Source: Agreia sp. COWG (lineage in GTDB: Bacteria; Actinomycetota; Actinomycetes; Actinomycetales; Microbacteriaceae). From it: DNA of 64,000 bases. The stretch is from NCBI RefSeq assembly GCF_904528075.1, contig NZ_LR882035.1, positions 3,308,678-3,372,677 on the forward strand. The letters run 5' to 3'. The notes under the pieces were generated by a model. It did no database searches and had not been told where the DNA came from. It saw only the letters and a list, made by a program, of their open reading frames with translations. Below are positions 45,963 through 55,452 of this stretch, piece after piece. A program made the position numbers and the translations under genes. How positions within the stretch are numbered: the stretch's first letter is position 1; every line of letters begins with the position of its first letter.

Positions 45963-47051
45963 TCACGCGGTCGAACTCGGGGCGGATTGACGCAGAAGCA
46001 TCAGAAGCAGGGGAGCGCCGACGATGCCCGTGATGACCCCGACCGGCAGCTCTTGGGGGGCGAACACGGTTCGCGCGACCGTGTCGGCCGCGAGCAACAG
46101 GATCGCCCCGAGGAGCGCGGCGACCGGGAGGACCAATCGATGCCGGCCACCGACGAGACGCCGTGCGAGGTGCGGCACGACGAGCCCCACGAAGCCGACG
46201 CCGCCCACGCCGGCCACGATCACCCCGACCATGGCGGAGACCCCCACTATGAGGGCGAGGCGGGCCAGCTCCGGATCGATCCCAGACGAGCGCGCGGACT
46301 CATCGCCGGAAGCGAGGGCATCCGTCAACGGGGCGACGACGATGAGCACCGTGATCCCCACCACGCCCGCCACGGCGGCGGCCGCCAGGGCCGCGGGTTG
46401 CACGGCGGCGAGTGACCCCAGAAGCCAGAACAGCACAGAGCGCGCGGCTTCGGGGGAGTCCGACGAGAAGACGAGAAAACTGGTGGCGGCGTTCAGCGCG
46501 TACCCGACGGCGAGCCCGGCCAGCACGAGCCTGAACGGCCCGCGCTGGCGTGCCGAACCGGCCAGGAGTAGAACTAACAGCACGGCTCCGATCGCCCCGG
46601 CGAGTGCGGCGCCGGAGAACACCAGTGCGCTGCCGCCACCGATCACCAGCACCACCAGGGCCACCCCTGTCGATGCGCCCGAGTTGAGACCGAGCAGATA
46701 CGGATCGGCGAGGCCGTTGCGCACCAGGGCCTGCAGCATGGCCCCGGCGACGGCCAGCACGGCACCGGCGACGAGAGCCATCGCCACCCTCGGGGCCCTG
46801 GCCGTCCAGACGATCTGCTCGACGGAATCCGGCCACGAGCCGTGGCCTGCTCCGAAGAGACGCTCGGCGAATACTGCAGCCACAGTCGTGGGTTCGATAG
46901 ACACGGGGCCGACAGCGAGGGCGCCCAGCGCGGCGATCGCGAGTGCGACGACGAGCAATGCGATCACCACGGTGCCGCGCCGCCGGGCCCGTCGGATGCT
47001 CGAGACGACGTGCGTCAGCAGCAGCGTCTCGTCAACGAGCACGGTGTACAA
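45963..47051 (-). CDS. FecCD/BtuC-type ABC permease
   Basis: A 362-residue membrane protein with about ten helices. The family motif RAPRVAMALVAGAVLAVAGAMLQ and the LADPYLLGLNSGAS segment are both present. The TTG start at 47051 has AGAGAGGGGG nine bases upstream; an in-frame GTG three codons later is an alternative. It is the first gene of a four-gene uptake operon (permease, binding protein, ATPase, methyltransferase). A Fur/Zur-type operator lies directly upstream. Confidence 0.93.
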   Translation of the reverse strand: MYTVLVDETLLLTHVVSSIRRARRRGTVVIALLVVALAIAALGALAVGPVSIEPTTVAAVFAERLFGAGHGSWPDSVEQIVWTARAPRVAMALVAGAVLAVAGAMLQALVRNGLADPYLLGLNSGASTGVALVVLVIGGGSALVFSGAALAGAIGAVLLVLLLAGSARQRGPFRLVLAGLAVGYALNAATSFLVFSSDSPEAARSVLFWLLGSLAAVQPAALAAAAVAGVVGITVLIVVAPLTDALASGDESARSSGIDPELARLALIVGVSAMVGVIVAGVGGVGFVGLVVPHLARRLVGGRHRLVLPVAALLGAILLLAADTVARTVFAPQELPVGVITGIVGAPLLLMLLRQSAPSSTA

Positions 47052-47073
47052 CCACGGCGGCCCCCTCTCTTAT

Positions 47074-47088
47074 TGATAATGATTATCA
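47074..47088. promoter_or_regulatory. Perfect 7-1-7 Fur/Zur-type operator
   Basis: TGATAAT-G-ATTATCA is an exact match to the 7-1-7 consensus of Fur-superfamily repressors, 23 bases before the permease start. In actinobacteria iron is usually handled by DtxR/IdeR with a different box, so Zur (zinc) or FurA is the more likely reader. Confidence 0.85.
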
Positions 47089-47148
47089 CAAAGGAAGGAG
47101 GGGACGAAATCCTCTGTGCCCCGAATGCATGCCCTCGGGCCGCCGAAG

Positions 47149-48579
47149 CTAGCCGCGGTCGGCCCACCATTGCTGAAGACGCTTGGTCGCCTCGTCTTCT
47201 GGGAGCGGCCCTTCGTCGAGGCGCAGTTCCAGGAGGAAGCGGTAGGCCTCACCCACCTCGCGCCCTGGGGTGATACCCAGAATGGCCATGATCTGCTCGC
47301 CATCGAGGTCGGGGCGAACCGCCTGCATCTCCTCCAGCTCGGCGAGTTCCGCAATCCGGTTCTCGAGGTCGTCATATGCGAACGAGAGCATATGTGCCTT
47401 GCGCTTGTTCCGGGTGGTCACGTCGGCACGGGTCAGAATGTGCAGGCGTTCGAGCATGGGGCCGGCATCACGCACGTATCGCCGCACCGCAGAGTCCGTC
47501 CAGGCCCCCTCGGTGTAGCCGAAGAAGCGCAGGTGCAACTCGATCAGCCGAGCAACATCGGCGATGGTGTCGTTGTCGTAGCGCAGTTCCCGCAGCCGCT
47601 TCTTGGCGATCTTCGAACCCACCACGTCGTGGTGGTAGAACGTCACGACGCCGCCCGGTTCGAGCCTCTTGGTGGCTGGTTTACCGATGTCATGCAGCAG
47701 CGCTGCCAAGCGCAGCACGAGGTCGGGGCCCTCGAACGAGTCTCTCGACTCCTCGAGCTCGATCGCCTGGTCGAGCACGGTGAGGCTGTGCTGGTACACG
47801 TCTTTGTGGTGATGGTGCTCGTCGCTCTCGAGACGCAGCGCAGGCACCTCGGGCAGCACGAGATCGGCCAATCCGGTCTCGACGAGCAACTCGACTCCGC
47901 GCCGCGGTGCCGGCGTCAGAAGCAGTTTCGTGATCTCGTCGCGAATTCGTTCGGCGGAGATAATTGATAGCGATGAACGCATGCCGCTGATGGCATCCAT
48001 CGTCTCCGCATCGAGATCGAAGCCGAGCTGGGCAGAGAACCGGATGGCGCGCAGCATGCGCAAAGGGTCGTCACCGAACGAGATGGCCGGCGAGGAGGGC
48101 GTGCGCAGTACGCCGGCGAGCAGGTCCTCGACGCCACCCGATGGGTCGACGAGCACGAGCTCGGGCAGTCTCAGGGCGAGGGCGTTCACCGTGAAGTCTC
48201 GCCGACTCAGATCGACCTCGAGGCTGTCGCCGAAGTGCACCACCGGCTTGCGGCTCTGCTGGTCGTAGCTGTCGGATCGGTAGGTCGTGACCTCGACCTG
48301 CTCGTCGTCGATGAGCGCGCCGATGGTGCCGAAGTCCCGGCCGATGTCCCAGGTGCTCTTCGTGAGAGTCCTGAGCACCGCGAGGATCTGATCGGGCGTC
48401 GCGTTCGTCGTGAAGTCGAGGTCTTTGGCAGGCCGTCCGAGAAACGCGTCCCGAACAGGACCGCCCACCAGGGCGAGCTCGAATCCGGCGGCGTGGAAGG
48501 CCGTCGCGAGGGGCGCGACCGGCGAAGACTCGGCGAGTTCCCGCAGTCGAACCATGGAATCCTGAACCGTTCGCTGCAT
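47149..48579 (-). CDS. CCA tRNA nucleotidyltransferase
   Basis: A 476-residue enzyme that adds or repairs the 3' CCA end of tRNAs. The nucleotidyltransferase head has LVGGPVRDAFLGRP (about 37-50) and the metal-binding DLDF at 53-56. An HD domain follows with LLHDIGKP, so it may also have phosphohydrolase activity. This gene sits near murJ and trxB in many actinobacteria, as here. It is divergent from the DUF6049 gene. Confidence 0.94.
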   Translation of the reverse strand: MQRTVQDSMVRLRELAESSPVAPLATAFHAAGFELALVGGPVRDAFLGRPAKDLDFTTNATPDQILAVLRTLTKSTWDIGRDFGTIGALIDDEQVEVTTYRSDSYDQQSRKPVVHFGDSLEVDLSRRDFTVNALALRLPELVLVDPSGGVEDLLAGVLRTPSSPAISFGDDPLRMLRAIRFSAQLGFDLDAETMDAISGMRSSLSIISAERIRDEITKLLLTPAPRRGVELLVETGLADLVLPEVPALRLESDEHHHHKDVYQHSLTVLDQAIELEESRDSFEGPDLVLRLAALLHDIGKPATKRLEPGGVVTFYHHDVVGSKIAKKRLRELRYDNDTIADVARLIELHLRFFGYTEGAWTDSAVRRYVRDAGPMLERLHILTRADVTTRNKRKAHMLSFAYDDLENRIAELAELEEMQAVRPDLDGEQIMAILGITPGREVGEAYRFLLELRLDEGPLPEDEATKRLQQWWADRG

Positions 48580-48713
48580 GCCGACAGTTTAGTGAGGGCG
48601 CACCGCGCACAATCTGACCGCTGGCGATCCTTGTCGCCACCTCCCGGGCTTCCCAGCATCTGCGACCTAGAATCTAAGGCGAGGCGTTCCGGAGCGACCT
48701 CGACGAGAGCCCT

Positions 48714-50852
48714 ATGAATCTGCCCCCCTTGAGACGCCTGCGCGCCATTCCCGCCCTGCTGGGCCTCGGACTGGTGGCATCGTCGATGCTGGGAGTGGTC
48801 GCCGTCGCGGCTCCGGTCGCTGCCGCAGAAGCACCCATCCACATCGTGCTCGCTCCCCAGGCCGGGGGAGTCATCCAGTCCGGAGCAGACCTCACTGTCA
48901 CCGCCGGCCTCACGAACACGTCCAGCACGGCATCCGGTGCCGGAACGCTGAGCATCGCCCTCGACCGCGAGGTCATCGAGACGCGTGAGGGGCTGGCCGA
49001 GTGGCTGAATCCTGCTGCCGACGTGGCGGGCAAGGTCGATTCCGACGCCGTGATCGCGACCGTCGCCGTTCCCGCCCTTCCGCCAGGCGAAGAGCAACTC
49101 GTCAACGCCACCATCCCCGCCTCCGACATCGCCCTGTACGACTGGGGGGTCTACGGCCTGTCGGCCACCCTCACCCTCGACAACGGCGACACGTCGCTGG
49201 CACGCTCGTCGGTCGTCTACAACTCGGGCAGATCCCCGGCCCCCACCCCGGTGGCCGTGGCCGTTCCCATCACCACGCAGCCGGGCCAGACGGGGCTGAT
49301 ACCCGAGGCGACGCTGGCGACCCTCACCGCCGAGAACGGGCTGCTGACCCGAGCGCTCGATGCCGTCATCGACCGGCCCGTGGGCATCCTTGTCGATCCG
49401 CGCATCATCGCCTCCATCCGCGCCCTCGGCACGACGGCACCGGATACGGCCACCTCATGGCTGTCTCGGCTCCAGGGCGCCTCCAACCCGATCTATCCCC
49501 TGTCGTACGCGGATGCCGACCTGGCGGCCATGAGCCAGGCCGGGGCCCCGCAGGTACTCACTCCCACGTCGTTCAACTACGCGCTGAAGTCCGCTGATTT
49601 CGCCAACACCACCACGCCGCCGGAGACCCCGACGCCGGCACCCGCCTCGCCGACCGCCACGACCGCTCCCACCACCACGAGCACCACCAGTCCGAACGCG
49701 GTTCCCACGCGCGACGCCCTGCTGCAGTGGGACTACACGTCGACCTCGATCGCGTGGCCGAGAGACGACACCGTGGTCTCCGCCGACCTGCCGTACTTCG
49801 CGGCGAACGGCCTCACGAGCACCATCATGTCGTCGTCGAACGTCACCGTTCCGGGCTCCGCTCCCGCCGAGGGAGTCGCGACGGCGGGCGACAGCACCGT
49901 TCTGATCTCCGACGACACCGTGTCGCGGGCACTTCGCGAGGCGGCCAACGCCCTCACCGGCACTGAGCGCCAGCGCTCACAATCAGACCTGGCCTCGAGC
50001 CTCGCCGTCGTGGCCACCGAGGATGACGGCCGCGGCACCCCCATCCTGGCCACCCTCGACCGCACGGGAAGCACGGAGGGCACCGGATTGACCGACGCGC
50101 TCACCGCCCTGGGACAGCTGTCGTGGGCCACACCCGCCGCCTTCGACGCCTACGCGGCACAGGCGCCCACCGCGGGCGCGACCGTCGTGGACAGCCCGGA
50201 AGCGGCCGAGCGTACAACCCAGGTCAACGCGCTCCTGGGCTCCGAGAACAGGCTGGCCGCGTTCTCGAGCGTGATCGCCGACCCCGAGAAGCTGCTGGGA
50301 CAGAACCGCGCCGACCTGCTCTCGCTTCTCGCCAACTCATGGGCCTCGAACTCGGGCGGCTGGAACGTCGCCGCGCAATCACAGATCGACTCCGTGACGA
50401 CCACCATCACCGGGGTGAAGATCGTCTCCGGGTCACCCATCGGCCTCTACGGCAACACGGCCAATCTGCCGGTTTTGGTGCAGAACACCCTTCCGTACCC
50501 GGTCACGATCACCCTGCGTCTGGCCCCCTCCAACTTCCGCCTCGTCGTGCAGAACGAGATCACCATCACCGTCGAGGCGGCCTCCAGCAAGCAGGCGAAG
50601 GTGCCCATGACCCGCGTCGCCAACGGCGATACGAGCATCCGCATCGATTTGATCAGCCCCACGGGCGTGCCCATCTCCACTGAACCCACCATCGTGCCCG
50701 TCAACGTCGCCGCCGACTTCGAGGTCGCCGGCTCCTGGCTCGTCGGCAGCGTTGTGGCGGCGCTGCTCATCTTCGCCGCCATCAGGCTCACCCTTCGCCG
50801 CCGCCGGGCGCGACTTCACCCCGAACCGGATGCCGAGGGCCCCCGTGACTGA
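48714..50852 (+). CDS. DUF6049-family secreted/membrane protein
   Basis: A 712-residue protein. Residues 1-38 form a signal peptide. A long extracytoplasmic region (about 40-675) is beta-rich with a Thr/Pro linker near 302-325. One C-terminal helix (about 676-696) is followed by a short Arg-rich tail. A related gene lies directly before murJ in mycobacteria (the Rv3909 position), which suggests a role in cell-wall assembly, but the function is not established. It overlaps murJ by eight bases. Confidence 0.85.
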   Translation: MNLPPLRRLRAIPALLGLGLVASSMLGVVAVAAPVAAAEAPIHIVLAPQAGGVIQSGADLTVTAGLTNTSSTASGAGTLSIALDREVIETREGLAEWLNPAADVAGKVDSDAVIATVAVPALPPGEEQLVNATIPASDIALYDWGVYGLSATLTLDNGDTSLARSSVVYNSGRSPAPTPVAVAVPITTQPGQTGLIPEATLATLTAENGLLTRALDAVIDRPVGILVDPRIIASIRALGTTAPDTATSWLSRLQGASNPIYPLSYADADLAAMSQAGAPQVLTPTSFNYALKSADFANTTTPPETPTPAPASPTATTAPTTTSTTSPNAVPTRDALLQWDYTSTSIAWPRDDTVVSADLPYFAANGLTSTIMSSSNVTVPGSAPAEGVATAGDSTVLISDDTVSRALREAANALTGTERQRSQSDLASSLAVVATEDDGRGTPILATLDRTGSTEGTGLTDALTALGQLSWATPAAFDAYAAQAPTAGATVVDSPEAAERTTQVNALLGSENRLAAFSSVIADPEKLLGQNRADLLSLLANSWASNSGGWNVAAQSQIDSVTTTITGVKIVSGSPIGLYGNTANLPVLVQNTLPYPVTITLRLAPSNFRLVVQNEITITVEAASSKQAKVPMTRVANGDTSIRIDLISPTGVPISTEPTIVPVNVAADFEVAGSWLVGSVVAALLIFAAIRLTLRRRRARLHPEPDAEGPRD

Positions 50853-52491
50853 CACCTCCACACCGGGGCCGAACCTGGGCCGCGCAAGCGCGATCCTCGC
50901 GTCCGGAACCACCGTGTCCCGAATCCTGGGCTTCGTCAAGGCGTTCGTCCTCGTACAGACCATCGGAACGATCGGGCTCGGCACGGACGCGTTCACGATC
51001 GCCAACCAGCTGCCGAACACGATCTTCGTCATCGTCGCGGGTGGAATGCTGAACGCCATCCTCGTTCCCCAGATCGTGCGCGCGGCCAAGCACAACGACG
51101 GGGGAGCGGGTTATATAAACAAACTCGTCACGGTGGCCTTCGTCGTTCTCGGCACGGCCACCATCCTCGCCACACTCCTGGCCCCCATTCTCATCACGAT
51201 CGTCGCCGAGCCGAAGTCGAGCGGGCAGTTCGCCCTGGCGACCGCCTTCGCCTATTGGTGCCTGCCGCAGATCTTCTTCTACGGGGTCTATTCGGTGCTC
51301 GGTGAAGTGCTGAACGCCCGCAACTCCTTCGGTCCGTTCACCTGGACGCCGGTGCTGAACAATGTCGTGGCCCTCGCCGGTCTGGTGGCCTTCAACGTGG
51401 TCTTCAGTCCGAGCGCCGAGAACGTGGCGAACCTCGACTGGTGGACGTCCGACAAGATCGCCGTGCTCGCCGGCACGGCCACCCTCGGTGTCGCGGCGCA
51501 GGCGCTGGTGCTCTTCCTCTTCTGGCGCCGTGTAGGGCTGCGCTACAAGCCAGACTTCCGTTGGCGGGGCGTCGGCCTCGGAACGGCCGGCAAGCTCGCA
51601 GGCTGGACCTTCGGCATGCTCGTCGTCACGCAACTGGCCGGAATCGTGGAGACGAGGGTCGTCGTCACCGCGTCGGGCGATGACGCGTCGACCACGGTGT
51701 TGTCGACGGCCTGGCTCATCTTCATGCTGCCGCACTCGATCGTGGCGGTCTCCATCGCCACCGCCTTCTTCACCCGCATGAGCGAGCACGCGTCAGAGGG
51801 CGACCTCGACAAGGTGCGGCGAGACCTCTCCGCGTCGATCCGCGTCATCTCCGTTCTGATGATCCTCGCGACCATGGTGCTCATCGTGGCCGCCTATCCG
51901 TTCGGTGCCATCTTCAGCAAGGGCTTCTCCTTCGCGGCCTCGGTCGCCATGGGCGATGTGCTGATCGCGTTCCTCATCGGCCTTCCCGCGTTCAGCATCC
52001 TGTTCGTCGTGCTGCGAGCGTTCTATGCGCTGGGCGACACGAGAACTCCCTTCTTCATCACGCTCTTCCAGGCGGTGCTGTTCTCGGTCGCCGCCCTCGG
52101 CGTGCTGGCCTTCGTGCCGAAAGAGTTCGTCGGCGTGGGCGTCGCTCTCGCTCTCTCCGGGGCGGGGATCGTGCAGGCGATACTCGCGGCAGTCCTCATC
52201 CGGCGCCGTCTGGGCGGTGTCGGCGGCGGTCGTGTCGCTCGCAGCCTCGGCCGAGACTTCGTGGCACTCGTGCCCTCCGCCCTCGCGGGAGTCGCCCTCG
52301 CGATCGCCTTCGACCTTGGTCGGGATGGCGGCTTCGGGACGAGTAGCTACGCGGGGGCGATCATCACCATGGCCGCCATCGGGCTGGTCATGTCTGCGAT
52401 CTACGTCGGCACACTGCGGCTCGTGAAGTCGCCCGAGCTGAACGACGCGCTGAGCCCGATCCTCGGCCGCCTGCGTCGCCGCTCTGCCTAG
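50845..52491 (+). CDS. murJ: Lipid II flippase MurJ
   Basis: A 548-residue membrane protein with about fourteen helices of the MviN/MurJ fold (SRILGFVKAFVLV at the start, RMSEHASEGDL in the middle). It moves lipid II across the membrane for peptidoglycan synthesis. It lacks the long cytosolic pseudokinase extension of the mycobacterial homologue. The GTG at 50845 follows GAGGG at five-base spacing and was preferred over the ATG at 50830. Confidence 0.95.
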   Translation: MTDTSTPGPNLGRASAILASGTTVSRILGFVKAFVLVQTIGTIGLGTDAFTIANQLPNTIFVIVAGGMLNAILVPQIVRAAKHNDGGAGYINKLVTVAFVVLGTATILATLLAPILITIVAEPKSSGQFALATAFAYWCLPQIFFYGVYSVLGEVLNARNSFGPFTWTPVLNNVVALAGLVAFNVVFSPSAENVANLDWWTSDKIAVLAGTATLGVAAQALVLFLFWRRVGLRYKPDFRWRGVGLGTAGKLAGWTFGMLVVTQLAGIVETRVVVTASGDDASTTVLSTAWLIFMLPHSIVAVSIATAFFTRMSEHASEGDLDKVRRDLSASIRVISVLMILATMVLIVAAYPFGAIFSKGFSFAASVAMGDVLIAFLIGLPAFSILFVVLRAFYALGDTRTPFFITLFQAVLFSVAALGVLAFVPKEFVGVGVALALSGAGIVQAILAAVLIRRRLGGVGGGRVARSLGRDFVALVPSALAGVALAIAFDLGRDGGFGTSSYAGAIITMAAIGLVMSAIYVGTLRLVKSPELNDALSPILGRLRRRSA

Positions 52492-52524
52492 CCCTCCGCC
52501 TGGCCCTGAGCGTTCCCTCACCGC

Positions 52525-52550
52525 GGAATATCCGCGGAATAGGATGTGTT
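52525..52550 (+). promoter_or_regulatory. SigR/SigH-type promoter of trxB
   Basis: GGAAT at 52525-52529 and GTT at 52548-52550 are separated by exactly 18 bases. This matches the GGAAT-N18-GTT consensus of the thiol-stress sigma factor SigR (SigH in mycobacteria), which controls trxBA in Streptomyces. A 7-3-7 hairpin (52521-52537) overlaps it. The start codon is 65 bases downstream. Confidence 0.75.
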
Positions 52551-52614
52551 ATACCCGTTTGTGAGTGGGTCGAGACCGGGCGCTCACGGAACAATCCAAG
52601 GAGCTGACACGCAC

Positions 52615-53592
52615 GTGCGCGACATCATCATCATCGGATCCGGCCCTGCCGGATACACCGCGGCCATCTATGCTGCCCGCGCGGGTCTCAACCCGCTGCT
52701 GATCGCCTCGAGCGTCGAGGCCGGCGGCGAGCTGATGAAGACCACCGACGTCGAGAACTTCCCCGGCTTCCCCGAGGGAATCCAGGGCCCCGAGCTCATG
52801 GGCAAGCTGCAGGAACAGGCCGAGAAGTTCGGCACCGAGGTTCTGCTCGACGACGTGACGAGCGTCGACCTCACGGGCGACGTGAAGAAGGTCAGCACCG
52901 GCTACAGCGGCGACCAGGAGGCCCTTGCGGTCATCTTCGCCACCGGCAGCGCCTACCGCAAGCTCGGCATCACCGACGAGGAGCGCCTGAGCGGCCGCGG
53001 TGTCTCGTGGTGTGCCACCTGCGACGGTTTCTTCTTCAAGAACAAGACCATCGCGGTCGTCGGCGGGGGAGACTCCGCCATGGAAGAAGCCACGTTCCTC
53101 ACGCGCTTCGCCGACAAGGTCTACCTGATCCACCGCAAGGACACCCTGCGCGCCTCGAAGATCATGCAGCAGCGCGCGTTCGATAACGACAAGATCGAAT
53201 TCGTCTACAACTCCGAGGTCGTGGGCATCGCCGGCGAGAACACCGTCGAAGGCCTGACGCTGCGCGACACCGTCTCGGGCGAGACGAGCGAACTGCCCGT
53301 GCAGGGCCTGTTCGTCGCCATCGGCAACGATCCCCGGGTGCACCTGGTGCACGGCCAGCTCGACCTCACCGCGGCCGGCACGATCGCGGTCGAGGGACGC
53401 AGCTCGAGGACCAACCTCTCCGGCGTCTTCTCGGCGGGCGACGTGATCGATGACACCTACCGCCAGGCCGTCACGGCGGCGGCATCTGGCACCGTGGCGG
53501 CACTCGACGCGGAGCACTACCTCGCGGGTTTAGCCCAAGCGGCCCACGTGCAGCCTGACGCCGCCGCTGCAGAGCTCATCACCGCCAACTAG
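52615..53592 (+). CDS. trxB: Thioredoxin reductase
   Basis: A 325-residue FAD/NADPH enzyme that reduces thioredoxin. FAD binding is IIIGSGPAGYTAAIYAARAG at the N-terminus, the redox pair is CATC (Cys133, Cys136), and NADPH binding is GGGDSAMEEA. The GTG at 52615 begins the first strand, with AAGGAG upstream at somewhat long spacing. trxA follows after 28 bases. Confidence 0.97.
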   Translation: MRDIIIIGSGPAGYTAAIYAARAGLNPLLIASSVEAGGELMKTTDVENFPGFPEGIQGPELMGKLQEQAEKFGTEVLLDDVTSVDLTGDVKKVSTGYSGDQEALAVIFATGSAYRKLGITDEERLSGRGVSWCATCDGFFFKNKTIAVVGGGDSAMEEATFLTRFADKVYLIHRKDTLRASKIMQQRAFDNDKIEFVYNSEVVGIAGENTVEGLTLRDTVSGETSELPVQGLFVAIGNDPRVHLVHGQLDLTAAGTIAVEGRSSRTNLSGVFSAGDVIDDTYRQAVTAAASGTVAALDAEHYLAGLAQAAHVQPDAAAAELITAN

Positions 53593-53620
53593 TCCTCGAC
53601 ACCCAACGAAAGAAGACATC

Positions 53621-53947
53621 ATGTCCAACGCAAAGGCAGTCACCGACGCCAGCTTCGATGCCGACGTTTTGAACTCCGACAAGACCATCCTGGTCGACTT
53701 CTGGGCCGAATGGTGTGGTCCCTGTCGCGCCGTCGGCCCGATCCTCGATCAGATCGCCGACGAGCACGGCGACAAGATCCAGGTCGTCAAGCTGAACGTC
53801 GACGAGAATCCCCAGACCGCGGCGAAATACATGATCACGTCGATCCCCGCCATGAAGGTCTACAAGGGCGGAGAAGTCGTCAAGACCGTCATCGGCGCCA
53901 AGCCGAAGGCCGCCCTCGAGAAAGATCTCGCTGAGTTCATCGCGTAA
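53621..53947 (+). CDS. trxA: Thioredoxin
   Basis: A 108-residue thioredoxin with the active site WCGPC (Cys32, Cys35) and the cis-Pro in TSIPAMKVY. It is reduced by the trxB product encoded just upstream and shares its transcript, so it is probably also under the SigR-type promoter. A hairpin follows 16 bases after the stop. Confidence 0.97.
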   Translation: MSNAKAVTDASFDADVLNSDKTILVDFWAEWCGPCRAVGPILDQIADEHGDKIQVVKLNVDENPQTAAKYMITSIPAMKVYKGGEVVKTVIGAKPKAALEKDLAEFIA

Positions 53948-53962
53948 CCACCCGCACCCGTT

Positions 53963-53997
53963 CGTCAGGCCCGTTGCCCAGTGCAGCGGGCCTGACG
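53963..53997 (+). terminator. 11-bp hairpin after trxA
   Basis: A perfect 11-bp stem (53963-53973 with 53987-53997) with a 13-base loop lies just after the trxA stop. It probably ends the trxBA transcript. No T tract follows. Confidence 0.65.
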
Positions 53998-54130
53998 CGG
54001 TTAAGGGCCACATCGCCGTCCGTGGCTCCGGATGCGCCGGGCTCGGCCTTCGACACGCCCGGCGCTGGTTATCATGTAATTTCGGCTGATATCGCTGTGG
54101 TATCCGACGGTCCGCAAACAGGAAGCACTC

Positions 54131-55450
54131 GTGAGCGACAACACTCGACTAGGCAACGGAACGAACCTCGACCCCTGGTACGGAAACTACGCCGCCCGGG
54201 CAGCAGGTCTCGCCGCCTCCGAGGTACGCGCCCTGTTCGCCGTCGCCTCCCGCCCCGAGGTCGTCTCGCTCGCCGGAGGCATGCCCTTCGTGGCCGGACT
54301 GCCACAGGACCTCGTGATCGATGCCATGAACCGCGTGATGACAGGCAACGGCGCCGCGGCACTGCAGTACGGCTCCGGTCAGGGCGTGCCCGCGTTGCGG
54401 GAGCAGATCCTCGACGTGATGGCTCTCGAGGGCATCAAGGCGGGCGTCGACGACGTCGTCGTCACCACGGGCTCCCAGCACGCCCTCGAACTGGTCAGCA
54501 AACTCTTCCTCGATCCCGGAGACGTGGTTCTCTCAGAGGGCCCCAGCTACGTGACGGCCGTCGTCATCTTCAAGTCGTACCAGGCCGAGATCGAACACGT
54601 GCCGATGGATGAGCACGGTCTGATCCCCGAGGCGCTGCGTGAGCACATCGCGAATCTCAAGCGGGCCGGCAAGCGCATCAAGTTCCTCTACACGATTCCC
54701 ACCTTCCACAATCCCGCCGGCGTGACCCTCAGCTGGGAGCGACGCGTCGAGATCCTCGAGATCTGCCGGTCAGAGGGTATTTTGGTTCTCGAGGACAACC
54801 CGTACGGGCTGCTGTACTTCGACCAGAAGCCGCCCGCCGCCATCCGGTCTCTCGACACCGACGGCGTCATCTATCTCGGCACCTTCTCGAAGACCCTGGC
54901 CCCCGGGTTCCGCGTGGGCTGGGCCCTCGCGCCGCACGCCATTCGCGAGAAGCTCATCCTCGCCAACGAGGCGGCGGTGCTGAGCCCCAGCTCGTTCAGT
55001 CAGCTCATCATCAGCGAGTACCTGGCCACCGCAGATTGGAAGGGCCAGATCGACACGTTCCGCGGTATCTACCGCGAGCGTAAAGAGACCATGCTCTCTG
55101 CCCTCACCGAGTACCTGCCCGACCTCACCTGGACCGACCCGAACGGCGGTTTCTACGTCTGGCTCACCCTGCCCGACTATCTCGACTCGAAGCAGATGCT
55201 TCCGCGTGCGGTCACCGAACTGGTGGCCTACACGCCCGGAACGGCGTTCTTCGGCGACGGGGGAGGGCGAAACAACATCCGTCTCTCGTTCTGCTATCCC
55301 ACTCCGGAGCAGATCCGCCTCGGCATCCGACGCCTCACCAGTGTGGTCAATGCCGAAATCGATCTGCTCGAGTCATTCTCGGCGACCGGGCCGCTCACCT
55401 CCGTTCGTGGCACGAACAGCTTCACCTCACCACCCCCCAACACCAACTAG
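54131..55450 (+). CDS. Class I/II PLP-dependent aminotransferase
   Basis: A 439-residue enzyme of aspartate aminotransferase fold, nearest to the LysN/MocR-associated group (ASEVRALFAVASRPEVVSLAGG, LQYGSGQG). Lys254 in GTFSKTLAPGFRVGW would bind pyridoxal phosphate. The GTG start follows AGGAAG. The substrate is not predictable. The next gene begins two bases after its stop. Mycobacteria carry cwlM in this interval instead. Confidence 0.92.
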   Translation: MSDNTRLGNGTNLDPWYGNYAARAAGLAASEVRALFAVASRPEVVSLAGGMPFVAGLPQDLVIDAMNRVMTGNGAAALQYGSGQGVPALREQILDVMALEGIKAGVDDVVVTTGSQHALELVSKLFLDPGDVVLSEGPSYVTAVVIFKSYQAEIEHVPMDEHGLIPEALREHIANLKRAGKRIKFLYTIPTFHNPAGVTLSWERRVEILEICRSEGILVLEDNPYGLLYFDQKPPAAIRSLDTDGVIYLGTFSKTLAPGFRVGWALAPHAIREKLILANEAAVLSPSSFSQLIISEYLATADWKGQIDTFRGIYRERKETMLSALTEYLPDLTWTDPNGGFYVWLTLPDYLDSKQMLPRAVTELVAYTPGTAFFGDGGGRNNIRLSFCYPTPEQIRLGIRRLTSVVNAEIDLLESFSATGPLTSVRGTNSFTSPPPNTN

Positions 55451-55452
55451 GG

